From Sphingomonas sp. DG1-23 (GTDB taxonomy: Bacteria; Pseudomonadota; Alphaproteobacteria; Sphingomonadales; Sphingomonadaceae): a stretch of 64,000 nt of DNA. The stretch lies in NCBI RefSeq assembly GCF_030730875.1, contig NZ_JAVAMA010000001.1, forward strand, positions 248,001 through 312,000, written 5' to 3'. The notes under the pieces are model-generated. The model saw nothing but the letters and a program-made list of their open reading frames with translations, did no database searches and had not been told where the DNA came from. Both the position numbers and the translations under genes were made by a program. Positions 51,585-60,121 of this stretch are shown here, piece by piece; the stretch's first letter is position 1, and the number at the start of each line of letters is the position of its first letter.

Positions 51585-52491
51585 AGATAGCTTCACCAAT
51601 AGATTTCGCTTCCGCGTCGGGTTCGAGCGCGAGGAGCAGCGACGCAATCAGGGCGAGCGCGATGCCGAGCGTCTTGAGAGGACCCGGCACCACGCCGAGA
51701 AGGACCAGCGAGAGCAACGCCGTGGCGAGTGGCGCACCGGCATTCGCGAGCGGCGCGACGATGATCGCCTTGCCGTAGCGAAAGGCGAACACCAGAGTCA
51801 GCGCGCCGATCGCGTTGAGCGACTGGATGAGGACGGCAAGCCACGGACCGTCGAGGCCCCAGTTGATCGGCGCGCGGAAGTCGGTCATCGCCCACGCGAC
51901 CGGGGCCAGCATCAGTCCGGAAATCGTCATGTAGACGAAGATGCTCTCGGCCGAGGTGACCTGATTGGCCGCCTTCATGAAATAGGCCTGCACTCCCCAG
52001 CACAGCATCACGATCAGGGCAGGCACCAGCCAGGTCAGCGATGTTCCCGCTGCGCCGCCGGGCGCGAAGTCGAAGGTCGGCAGCGCGAGCAAGGCGAGGA
52101 TGATCCCGATCGCGCCCAGCCGGCCAGTGCGCTCGCCGATCAGCGCTGCCGAGAGCGCGATCGTCACTACCGGCGACAGCGAGATGACCGGGAAGATGAG
52201 ATAGGCGGGCCCGCGCGCGACCGCGTAGAACAGCAGCATCTGGCCGCCCGCGCCAAGCAGGCCGATTGCGAGGCCATAGCCGATCGCACGCGGCGAGCGG
52301 TCGAGCTGCCATCCGGCCTGGGCCAGCACCACCAGGGCCGGCGGGATCATGGTCAGCGCCCACACGCAATAGACCAGAGTCTCCGGAAAGCCGCGCTGCG
52401 GCGACAGGCCCGAAAACGCGCCCCAGATGCCCCAGAGCGCCACGGTGATCAGCGCATTGACGAGCCAGGCGCGGCTCGAGACCGCGGTCAT
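51583..52491 (-). CDS. EamA/DMT family permease
   Basis: A 302-residue inner-membrane permease with ten predicted helices in two EamA repeats. The first repeat starts WLVNALITVALWGIWGAFSG and contains LLFYAVARGPAYLIFPVISL, SPVVTIALSAALIGERTG; the second holds VPALIVMLCWGVQAYFMKAA and IVAPLANAGAPLATALLSLV. Members of this superfamily export or import small metabolites and sugars. Start codon overlaps the alpha-galactosidase stop (ATGA). In context it is the likely inner-membrane carrier for the released sugar, an inference. Confidence 0.85.
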   Translation of the reverse strand: MTAVSSRAWLVNALITVALWGIWGAFSGLSPQRGFPETLVYCVWALTMIPPALVVLAQAGWQLDRSPRAIGYGLAIGLLGAGGQMLLFYAVARGPAYLIFPVISLSPVVTIALSAALIGERTGRLGAIGIILALLALPTFDFAPGGAAGTSLTWLVPALIVMLCWGVQAYFMKAANQVTSAESIFVYMTISGLMLAPVAWAMTDFRAPINWGLDGPWLAVLIQSLNAIGALTLVFAFRYGKAIIVAPLANAGAPLATALLSLVLLGVVPGPLKTLGIALALIASLLLALEPDAEAKSIGEAI

Positions 52492-54578
52492 GCCGCGCCT
52501 CCGGCGACGGGCGTGGCACGCACCAGCAGGAAGTGTTCGAACGAGGCGCGGATCACGCCCTGGTCGCGCGACGCGGTGCCGAGCGCGGCATTGGTGAAGC
52601 CGTTGGCCAGCGTGTAGCGCCCCTCGCCGAGGCCGCGTAGCGCGATCGGTCCGTCCCATTTGTCGGCGAAGAAGGCGTAATGCACCACCCCGTCCTTCTC
52701 GATCGCATGGCCCTCGGGTTTGTCGAAGCCGATGTCGTAGAGGCCGCCGAGATATTTGCCCCTGGCGAGCATGTTGGCGCGATAGAGATCAATCCACTTG
52801 CGCCACAGCGCTTCCTTTTCCGCGGTGAGCACGAAGCCGCCGGGCGGCAATTTGTCGGTCGGGTTGGTCGTATCGGCGGGCCAGGTGAATTTGGTCGAGG
52901 GGATCGCGCCGATGCCATAGGTCGAGGCGAAGTCGTTGCGACCGTCGCTGAGCTCGACATGGTCGCCGCTATAGGGCGCCGACGGCCCCATCAGCGCCTT
53001 GAAAGTCTTGCCCTTCGAGCGGACCTGCCACGACGAAGTGGGGTCGGACGCCGGGGTGTTGTTGGTCGCGGGCAGATTGTGGAACGCGAAGCTGTCGCCG
53101 CACGGGCAGATCTCGACGATCGCCTCGCGATTGATCGCGACCGCCTCGTCGTAGATCGCCTTCCAGAAATCCTGGAGCTTCTCGAACGATTCCTCGGGCC
53201 GTTCATGCTTGTGCGCGGGATTGTGACAGGGCGCGACCGCGTTGAGATGCTGGCCGTCGAGCTTGAGCCCTTCGAAGCCCCAATCGCCGATGATTCGGCG
53301 GACGAGCGCGCGGTGATAGTCGATGACGGGCTGATAGGCGGGGCACAAAGTATAGGCGTTCCACCAGGTGACGTCCTGCTTCGCGCCGCTGCGATCGAGG
53401 ATCAGCATGTCGGGGCGGTCGCGCAGCAGATCGGTGCCCGGATCCACCGCGAGCGGCGCCAGCCACAGCCGTGGACGCATGCCGTCGGCCTTGATGCGAT
53501 CGGCAAAGGCCTTCATGTCGGCGTCGCCGCGCGGGAATTTGGTGCGGTCGACCTTCCAGTCGCCCTCCGAGGTCTGCCAGCCGTCGTCGAGCACGGCCCA
53601 TTCGAACCCGAGCGCCCTGGCCTTGGGCAAAGTCCCATAGACCTGTTCGGTAGTGAAGTTGCGCTCATAGCCCCACGCGCACCAGATCGGACCATAGCTC
53701 GATTCGGGGATCGCCGGGGCCGCCAGCCCGCGCTCGGCCATGATCCGGCGATAGGCGTCGAGCGGGCGGAAATGGTCGCCCTCATGCGCCATCAGCAAAA
53801 CAGTCGGCAGCGCCAGCGTCGCGCCGGGCGCGAACTGCATCTGCGCGTCGCCCGAAATGCCGATACGGGTGCCGCCCGGCTGCGCCGTCACCGGCAGCGC
53901 GACGAGCCGCGGCACCGTCTCGACATGCCCGACCGCGAGACCCACGTCGCGGCGCCAGACCACGGCCACCGGGGTGCCGCCGCCATAATCCGAACTGTTC
54001 ATCCCCATGAAGTTGCGCTGGTCGAACCCCGGCTTGACCGGTTGCACCCAATCGCGCCGATCGGGGTGCGACGCGCCGGCGAAGGTCCATGCGCCGTCGC
54101 GGTGCGCAAGCAGATCGTGCGTGGCGAGCTGCCAGCCGGTGACCGCGATCGGCGCGGTGCCGGTGTTGCGGAAGCGCGCGTCGTACAGCGCCAGCCCGGG
54201 ATAGCGGTCGAAAAAGGTGACCGACAGCTGCAGTTCGATTCCACCGCCGGCGGTGGCGCGAATCCGATGCTGCCGACCCTTCCCGTGCGGCCCGTCGGCG
54301 GCCGCCTCGGCGTGATCGAGGAACAGGAAGCGGTCGATCGGGCCGCGATCGGTGCGCAGCGTCGCCGCAGCGGCTGCCGAGGTCACTACCCGGCCGCCGT
54401 GCGACAGCTGCGATCGCATCGCCGCGTCGAACGCGATCGTCAGCGCGCCGTCGGACAGGCGAACCCCCGTGGGCGCCGCGGCCCAGGCCTTGCCGCCGAT
54501 CGCGGGCGCGGCGACCATAGCGCCGCTCGCCATCAGCGAGCGCAGCATCGCGCGGCGGGTGACGGGGCTTGGCGGCAT
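52488..54578 (-). CDS. Secreted GH36-type alpha-galactosidase / alpha-N-acetylgalactosaminidase
   Basis: A 696-residue exported glycosidase of clan GH-D. The start MPPSPVTRRAMLRSLMASGA is a Tat-like leader ending at GKAWA. An N-terminal beta-sandwich (~250 residues) precedes the TIM barrel with FEWAVLDDGWQTSEGDWKVD, RIKADGMRPRLWLAPLAV, the nucleophile Asp in GFEGLKLDGQHLN, and the acid/base region SDPTSSWQVRSKGKTF. A short beta domain ends the protein. GH36 enzymes release alpha-linked galactose, some GalNAc. GGGAGAAAG precedes the ATG at 54578. Because AgaS- and KbaZ-like genes follow, alpha-linked GalN or GalNAc is a credible substrate. Confidence 0.82.
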   Translation of the reverse strand: MPPSPVTRRAMLRSLMASGAMVAAPAIGGKAWAAAPTGVRLSDGALTIAFDAAMRSQLSHGGRVVTSAAAAATLRTDRGPIDRFLFLDHAEAAADGPHGKGRQHRIRATAGGGIELQLSVTFFDRYPGLALYDARFRNTGTAPIAVTGWQLATHDLLAHRDGAWTFAGASHPDRRDWVQPVKPGFDQRNFMGMNSSDYGGGTPVAVVWRRDVGLAVGHVETVPRLVALPVTAQPGGTRIGISGDAQMQFAPGATLALPTVLLMAHEGDHFRPLDAYRRIMAERGLAAPAIPESSYGPIWCAWGYERNFTTEQVYGTLPKARALGFEWAVLDDGWQTSEGDWKVDRTKFPRGDADMKAFADRIKADGMRPRLWLAPLAVDPGTDLLRDRPDMLILDRSGAKQDVTWWNAYTLCPAYQPVIDYHRALVRRIIGDWGFEGLKLDGQHLNAVAPCHNPAHKHERPEESFEKLQDFWKAIYDEAVAINREAIVEICPCGDSFAFHNLPATNNTPASDPTSSWQVRSKGKTFKALMGPSAPYSGDHVELSDGRNDFASTYGIGAIPSTKFTWPADTTNPTDKLPPGGFVLTAEKEALWRKWIDLYRANMLARGKYLGGLYDIGFDKPEGHAIEKDGVVHYAFFADKWDGPIALRGLGEGRYTLANGFTNAALGTASRDQGVIRASFEHFLLVRATPVAGGAA

Positions 54579-54663
54579 CTTTCTCTCCCACGCAGGCGGC
54601 GACACCCCCGGGGCGACGGCCGTTCGAGAAAGAGCTTGCACGAAGCAAGGATGCGGCGCAAAT

Positions 54664-54700
54664 CAAAACGCAACATAATCGAGCGTTTCGTTTCGATTTG
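54664..54700. promoter_or_regulatory. AgaR/DeoR-type operator between alpha-galactosidase and amidohydrolase
   Basis: TTTCGTTTCGATTTG (54686-54700) matches the core TTTCRTTTYRTTTY known for AgaR. Just upstream, CAAAACGCAACATAATCG recurs almost exactly in the DeoR/TonB-receptor control region (56909-56924). The site lies in the 141-bp region shared by two divergent genes. Confidence 0.55.
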
Positions 54701-54719
54701 CATCGATGGAGAGTTGCGG

Positions 54720-55826
54720 ATGCGAATTTGGGGCGCCCTGCTGCTGTGCGGGGCATCGGCGATGCTGGCGAGCGCGACCGCGCCGGACCCGCGTTATGGC
54801 GAAGGCGATTTCGACAAGGTCGCCAAGTTCGACGCGCATGTGCATGCCAATGTCGAGGATCCGCGCTTCCTCGAAGTGGCACGCCGCGACGGCTTCCATC
54901 TCCTCGCGATCAATGTCGATTATCCCGATTTCCCACCGCTCCCGCTACAGGCCAGGGTCGCGCAGGCGATGCGCGCCGCCGATCCCCAGCGGCTCCAGTT
55001 CGCCACGACCTTCTCGATGCAAGGCTTCGGCACCCCCGGCTGGACCGAACGGACGATCCGCGCGATCGACGATGCGGTCGCCAAAGGCGCGGTAGCGGTC
55101 AAGGTGTGGAAGAATATCGGGATGGTGGCGGAGGACGCGCAGGGCAAGCGCGTGTTCATCGACGATCCGCGCTTCGACGGGGTGATCGCGCATCTCGAGC
55201 AACGGCGGATTCCGCTGATCGTCCACCAGGGCGAGCCGAAGAATTGCTGGCTGCCGCTCGATCAGATGACCACCGAGAACGACCGCGCCTATTTCAAGGC
55301 GCATCCCGAATATTACATGTATCTCCATCCGGAGGAGCCGAGCTACGAGGCGCTGATGGCCGCGCGCGACCGCTTCGTCGCCCGGCATCCGAAGCTCGCT
55401 TTCGATGGCGCGCACATGGCGAGTCTCGAATGGAGCGTCGACGAACTCGCCGCCTTCCTCGATCGCTACCCCAACGCGATGGTCGATCTCGCCGCGCGCA
55501 TGTCGAACCTGCAGGCGCAATCGGTCGGCGATCGCGATCGGGTGCGCAATTTCTTCGTCAAATACCAGGACCGCGTCCTCTACGGCACCGACCTCACCGA
55601 CAGTCCGCCCGACCCCGCTGCGCGCGCCCAGAACCCGCCTGCGACCGACGATTTTGCCCGCGAGGCCGATCGCGTATGGCGCAACGACTGGCGCTATCTC
55701 GCCACGCCGCTCGGGCAGCGCGTCGATGCGATCAAGGCCGATGCCGCGGGCCTCGATCTGCCGCGCGCGGTGATCGACAAGATCTATTGGAAGAATGCGC
55801 AACGATTTTTCGGGCGCGGGCGATAG
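54720..55826 (+). CDS. Secreted amidohydrolase (Amidohydro_2-type)
   Basis: A 368-residue predicted periplasmic amidohydrolase. Leader LLLCGASAMLASATA. The metal-binding start FDAHVHANVEDPR is clear; VIVHQGEP-like IPLIVHQGEPKNCW carries the barrel His, LAFDGAHMASLEW another, and VLYGTDLTDSPPD the final metal Asp. This group contains hydrolases and decarboxylases of TIM-barrel fold; the substrate is unknown. It is divergent from the alpha-galactosidase and shares the TTTCG operator, so it belongs to the same regulon. The relation to deacetylation of an amino sugar is possible but unproved. Confidence 0.8.
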   Translation: MRIWGALLLCGASAMLASATAPDPRYGEGDFDKVAKFDAHVHANVEDPRFLEVARRDGFHLLAINVDYPDFPPLPLQARVAQAMRAADPQRLQFATTFSMQGFGTPGWTERTIRAIDDAVAKGAVAVKVWKNIGMVAEDAQGKRVFIDDPRFDGVIAHLEQRRIPLIVHQGEPKNCWLPLDQMTTENDRAYFKAHPEYYMYLHPEEPSYEALMAARDRFVARHPKLAFDGAHMASLEWSVDELAAFLDRYPNAMVDLAARMSNLQAQSVGDRDRVRNFFVKYQDRVLYGTDLTDSPPDPAARAQNPPATDDFAREADRVWRNDWRYLATPLGQRVDAIKADAAGLDLPRAVIDKIYWKNAQRFFGRGR

Positions 55827-55879
55827 GCGTTCCCGGCCGGCATGACCTTTGGGTGCCGGCCGAGCGGGGAACGCAACCC

Positions 55880-56001
55880 ATCCCCCCGCAAGGGGAAGGT
55901 GGCGCCGACGGCGACTGAGGAGGCGGAAGCGCCTCTCTGGGGTTGCGCCTCCGCCCCTCCGTCAGGCTGCGCCTGACACCTCCCCCGGCGGGGGAGGATT
56001 G
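55880..56001. repeat. Intergenic inverted-repeat element, copy 3
   Basis: Same family as 991 and 36844: CATCCCCCCGCAAGGGGAAG and GGCGCCGACGGCGACTG on the left; CCCCTCCGTCAGGCTGCGCC and GGCGGGGGAGGATT on the right. It lies between the convergent amidohydrolase and DeoR-family genes. Confidence 0.75.
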
Positions 56002-56023
56002 AATGTCGACAGCTGGCCGGACC

Positions 56024-56803
56024 TCAGGCGATGTGGAGGCGGAAGCCGGCGCGCTCGGCGGCGGCCTGCATCCCATCCGAATCCTCGGCGTCGGTGATCA
56101 GATCGTCGATCTCGCCGACGCTCAGGATGCGATGCAGGCACACTTTGCCGAATTTCGACTTGTCGGTGACCGCGATCACCTGCCGCGCCGCTCGGGCCAT
56201 CTTGCGGTTGAGCATCGCCTCGGGCTCGAAATGGGTGGTGATGCCACGTTCGAGATCGAAGCCGTCGACCCCGAGGAACAATTTGTCGACGTGCAGATCG
56301 TCGAGCGCATTCTCGGTCTGCGCGCCGTAAAAGGCGCGGTTGCGGCGCCGCAGCGCGCCGCCGAGCATGACCACCCCGATCCGCTCCTTGCGCGCGAGCA
56401 CCGACAGGATGTCGAGATCGTTGGTGAGGACGGTGATGTCCTCGTCGTCGGGAAGGTGGTGCGCGATCTGGAGCGTGGTGGTGCCCGAATCGAGGACGAT
56501 CGAATCGCCGGGCCGCACCATCGACGCCGCCAGCGCGCCGATCCGCGCCTTTTCGTCGATGTTGCTGGCGCGCTTCGCCTCGAGCGGCGGCTCTGCGACG
56601 ACGTTGACGGCGTCGGCGGAGATGGCGCCGCCATAGGACCGTTCGGCGACGCCGCGCCGCTCGAGATAATGAAGATCCTTGCGGATGGTCTGCATCGACA
56701 CGCCGAACCGCGCCGCGAGCGGCGCAACCTGAACGCTGCCGCGCTCGCGTACGAGTGCGCTGATCTGCTGACGTCGTTCGCTGGTGTCCCGGATGACGGA
56801 CAT
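56024..56803 (-). CDS. DeoR/GlpR-family regulator, AgaR-like
   Basis: A 259-residue sugar-phosphate-responsive repressor. N-terminal DeoR-type HTH: RRQQISALVRERGSVQVAPL, FGVSMQTIRKDLHYLERRGV, followed by ERSYGGA. The C-terminal DeoRC sensor has VLDSGTTTLQIAHHL, TVLTNDLDILSVL, LGGALRRRNRAFYGA and VDKLFLGVDGFDLERGITTH. This resembles AgaR and GlpR. Divergent from a TonB receptor gene with TTTCG boxes between. The same boxes precede the alpha-galactosidase/amidohydrolase pair, the kbaZ operon and the second receptor, so it is the likely master repressor of the locus. Confidence 0.88.
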   Translation of the reverse strand: MSVIRDTSERRQQISALVRERGSVQVAPLAARFGVSMQTIRKDLHYLERRGVAERSYGGAISADAVNVVAEPPLEAKRASNIDEKARIGALAASMVRPGDSIVLDSGTTTLQIAHHLPDDEDITVLTNDLDILSVLARKERIGVVMLGGALRRRNRAFYGAQTENALDDLHVDKLFLGVDGFDLERGITTHFEPEAMLNRKMARAARQVIAVTDKSKFGKVCLHRILSVGEIDDLITDAEDSDGMQAAAERAGFRLHIA

Positions 56804-56863
56804 GAAAACCTCCCTGAGCGGTGCTTACCAGCGCCGAGCCGTGGCGACAACAAACAGAATATG

Positions 56864-56924
56864 TTTCGTTTCTTTTCTATTTGACAGAGATGCAAGCGCG
56901 ACGTTACCAAAACGCAATATATCG
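56864..56924. promoter_or_regulatory. Promoter and AgaR/DeoR-type operator between regulator and TonB receptor
   Basis: TTTCGTTTCTTTTCTATTTG (56864-56883) overlaps the -35 TTGACA (56881-56886); a possible -10 TTACCA starts at 56904. CAAAACGCAATATATCG follows, repeating the motif at 54664. A repressor bound here would block the receptor promoter. Confidence 0.55.
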
Positions 56925-56970
56925 CGCGGCCGGAGCATCCGGACATCGCGCAGCATCAAGGGGATTCGCG

Positions 56971-59835
56971 ATGACCCGACAGCTTCTCTGGCGCAATCTG
57001 ATCCTTGGCGGCGCGAGCGTCACCGCGCTGCTCGCGGCGTCGGGCGCAGCTGCCCAGGCCGGGGACCCCGGCGCGCCCGCAGCGCAGACGGCCGATTCAC
57101 CCGAACCCCAGACCGATGCGAGCGCCGAGGGCGAAGCGATCGTGGTGCGCGGCGTGCGCGGCAGCCTGTTGCGCTCGATCCAGGCGAAGCGCGACGCGGA
57201 CACCATCGTCGACGCGATCTCGGCCGAGGAACTCGGCAAATTCCCCAACCGCAACGTCGCCGAGGCGCTGGCCAACATCCCCGGCGTGACGGTGGGCCGC
57301 GACGGCCGCGGCGAGGGTCGCGACATCACTATTCGCGGGCTCGGCGAGAATTTCGCGATCACCACGCTCAACGGCCGCATCCTGCCGACCGACGGCGCCG
57401 ACCGGTCGTTCGCCTTCGACGTGCTGCCGTCCGAAATCATCTCGGGTGCCGAAGTGCAAAAGGCGATCCAGGCCTCTGCGCTCGAGGGGAGCATCGGCGG
57501 CAATGTCGATCTGCGCACCGCGCGCCCGCTCGATCGCCCGGGGATGCACGCCTCGATCGCGATCGAGGGCCAGTATAACGACCTGGTCGAGAAGGGCGGC
57601 TACAAGATCTCCGGCGTGTTCAGCACCACCTTCGCCGACGGCACGATGGGGTTCCTGATCGGCGCGAGCTACAACAAGTACAAGTTCCGCACCGACAATC
57701 TCGGCGAGTATTCGATCACCGACGGCACCGAGGCCGCCTATGGCATCGACTTCGACCGCGACGGCCAGGTCAATCCCGACGAAAACGGTCCGGCGTTCAT
57801 CTGGCCGGATTACTACAGCGTCGGCTATGTCCGCGGCGAGCGCGAGCGGATCGGATCCGCGGCATCGTTCCAGTGGAAGCCGTCGAGCGATTTCGAGCTG
57901 ACCATCGACGGCCTGTACAGCCGCTACAACGTCACCCAGCACAATTATCGCTCGTCCAACTATCTCAATCCGCTCGGCGACGACGGCTCGCTGCGCTGGG
58001 ATCCGGCGTCGATCCAGACCGACGCGAACCATGTCGTCACCGGCTTCGCGCTCGACGATCTGGTCGCCGAGGTGCTCACCACCGACGAACCGCGCAAGAG
58101 CCAGACCTGGCAGCTCGGCGGCCATATCGACTGGCGCGCGACCGACCGGCTGAAGTTCGGTCTCGACGGCTATTTCGGCAAAGCGCGCGACAATACCGGC
58201 GGGCAGAACCGCTTCGTCGTCGCCGGCATTCCCGGCGCCTCGGCGGAGTTCGCGACGCGCGACGGCGGCATTCCCGATCTGGCGGTCACCATCCCGGGCG
58301 GGCGGACGCTCGATCAGGCGACCAACGACGATTTCCGCGCGCATTATATCGGCATCCAGGGCCAGAACATCGAGGATCGCACCAACGGCGCGAAGCTCGA
58401 TGCCGAATACGAACTGGGTGGCATCTTCAAGTCGATCAAGATCGGCGTCGCATGGACCGATCGCCGGAAGACGGTGTCGACGATCGACAACCAATATACC
58501 ACTTCGTGCAATTATTGCGGCTATCCGTTCACCTTCGGCGAGCTCGACGCCGACGTGGTCCGGCCGGGCAATGGTGGCGGCATCCTCGCCAAATTGGGCG
58601 GCAATTTCCCGCGCAACTTCCCCTATTTCGATATCGACACCTATCTCGGCGCGCTGCCGCGGGCGGACAACAACCCGGCGATCCTCGATCCGAACAGCTG
58701 CCTCGACGATACCGGCGCGGCGATCCCTGGATGCTCGCTCTCGCCGTATCCGGCAGGCTATTCGACGCAGATAATCGAGCCCGATCTCCCCGCTTCCTAT
58801 CGCATCAAGGAGCGGACCTGGGCGGGCTATGCCCAGATCAATTTCGAAGGGAGCCGCTGGCGGGGCGATATCGGCGCGCGGCTGGTCTCGACCAAAGTCT
58901 CGTCGACCGGATACGGCGCCACCATCGCGAGCATCATCCCGCGCGCCGGCACCCAGGACAACGACGTCGATTTCAATCCGGTCGACGCGATCGATGGCGG
59001 CGGCGACTATACCCGGCTGCTGCCAGCCGCCAATTTCGCCTATGATCTCACCGACGGATTGCGTCTCCGCCTCGCCGCGTCGCAGGCGATCTCGCGGCCG
59101 ACCTTCGGTGAGCTGTCGCCTGCCAAGGACGCCACCTCGGCCCAATCGGGCACCTACATCATCTATGATGCCGGCAATCCGAACCTCAAGCCGACCGAGG
59201 CCGATCAGCTCGATGCGTCGCTCGAATTCTATCCGTCGAACCGCCTCGCCCTGACCCTTGCCGGCTTCTACAAGCACATCACCAACTTCGTCTCCACGGT
59301 GCCGGTCGACGTAACGATCACGCCGACCGCGCAGCCGGCGAACCAGCAGCAGAGCTTCCCCTTCGTCGAATATCAGGTGGTCAACGGCGACGCGGCGGAC
59401 GTGTACGGCGTCGAACTCGGCGGCCAATATTTCCTCGACAACGGCTTCGGGGTGCAGGCCAACCTCACCTATAATCACTCGCGCGCGAAGTCCGGCGACG
59501 TGACCACCGATCTGCCGGGGGCGATTCCGTTCTCGGCCAATGCCAAATTGTTCTACGAAAAGAACGGCGTGGGTGCGCAGGTCTCGTACAGCTATCAGTC
59601 GCGCTACGTGTACGCCCAGTCGGGCAATCTCGGCTATCTTCCGGTCAAGGAAGATGCCTATCACGAGATGTCGGCGAGCCTCTCTTACGATCTGACCAAG
59701 AACCTGTCGGTCTATGTCCAGGGATCGAACCTGCTCGGCTCGGACATCAGGCGGTTCAATACCCACCGCAACGTGCCGAACTTCTACGAATATTCCGGCC
59801 GTTCGTTCTTCGTGGGCGTCCGCGGGCGCCTCTGA
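56971..59835 (+). CDS. TonB-dependent receptor (carbohydrate uptake)
   Basis: A 954-residue outer-membrane receptor. Signal peptide SVTALLAASGAAAQ. The TonB box region is EAIVVRGVRGSLLRSIQAKR, the plug contains ISAEELGKFPNRNVAEALAN and PGVTVGRDGRGEGRDITIRG, and the barrel ends NFYEYSGRSFFVGVRGRL. Such long receptors with 'FPNRNVAEAL' plugs are abundant in sphingomonads and caulobacters and import oligosaccharides. It is divergent from the DeoR-family regulator and preceded by TTTCG boxes, which ties it to the same regulon. The ligand is inferred to be an oligosaccharide released by the GH36 enzyme. Confidence 0.93.
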   Translation: MTRQLLWRNLILGGASVTALLAASGAAAQAGDPGAPAAQTADSPEPQTDASAEGEAIVVRGVRGSLLRSIQAKRDADTIVDAISAEELGKFPNRNVAEALANIPGVTVGRDGRGEGRDITIRGLGENFAITTLNGRILPTDGADRSFAFDVLPSEIISGAEVQKAIQASALEGSIGGNVDLRTARPLDRPGMHASIAIEGQYNDLVEKGGYKISGVFSTTFADGTMGFLIGASYNKYKFRTDNLGEYSITDGTEAAYGIDFDRDGQVNPDENGPAFIWPDYYSVGYVRGERERIGSAASFQWKPSSDFELTIDGLYSRYNVTQHNYRSSNYLNPLGDDGSLRWDPASIQTDANHVVTGFALDDLVAEVLTTDEPRKSQTWQLGGHIDWRATDRLKFGLDGYFGKARDNTGGQNRFVVAGIPGASAEFATRDGGIPDLAVTIPGGRTLDQATNDDFRAHYIGIQGQNIEDRTNGAKLDAEYELGGIFKSIKIGVAWTDRRKTVSTIDNQYTTSCNYCGYPFTFGELDADVVRPGNGGGILAKLGGNFPRNFPYFDIDTYLGALPRADNNPAILDPNSCLDDTGAAIPGCSLSPYPAGYSTQIIEPDLPASYRIKERTWAGYAQINFEGSRWRGDIGARLVSTKVSSTGYGATIASIIPRAGTQDNDVDFNPVDAIDGGGDYTRLLPAANFAYDLTDGLRLRLAASQAISRPTFGELSPAKDATSAQSGTYIIYDAGNPNLKPTEADQLDASLEFYPSNRLALTLAGFYKHITNFVSTVPVDVTITPTAQPANQQQSFPFVEYQVVNGDAADVYGVELGGQYFLDNGFGVQANLTYNHSRAKSGDVTTDLPGAIPFSANAKLFYEKNGVGAQVSYSYQSRYVYAQSGNLGYLPVKEDAYHEMSASLSYDLTKNLSVYVQGSNLLGSDIRRFNTHRNVPNFYEYSGRSFFVGVRGRL

Positions 59836-59979
59836 GGCGGGGGCCGTCGTCGCGGACGGTAGTCGACTCTATCGACGACCGGCATTTCTCCCTGCTCGCG
59901 CGGAGGCTCGATCAACGCGTCTACGTGGAGCTGCCTTTGGGCAACTCGCGCCCGGAGTGACCGAATTGCCACAGATTGC

Positions 59980-60088
59980 TTTCGTTTTCTTTCCTTATGC
60001 GCGATATCGTGAATTTATAAGATAATTCTTACTTGCGAAGGTGCGCGAATCGTGCGACCTCTTGCAATACCAATGTAACGAAACGTTA
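59980..60088 (+). promoter_or_regulatory. AgaR/DeoR-type operator before the second TonB receptor
   Basis: TTTCGTTTTCTTTCCTT (59980-59996) fits the AgaR core in all but one defined position. Further on, TAACG-AAA-CGTTA (60076-60088) is an inverted repeat 33 bp before the receptor start. Bases 59836-60121 contain no gene. Confidence 0.5.
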
Positions 60089-60121
60089 GATTTCAGCTAA
60101 AACATATGGGGGGAAATAGCG

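Noticed and set aside
57097..59766. 889-codon open frame antisense to the TonB receptor
   Set aside because: Receptor on the plus strand has clear signal, plug and barrel; the antisense frame is Arg/Asp/Gly-rich and featureless.
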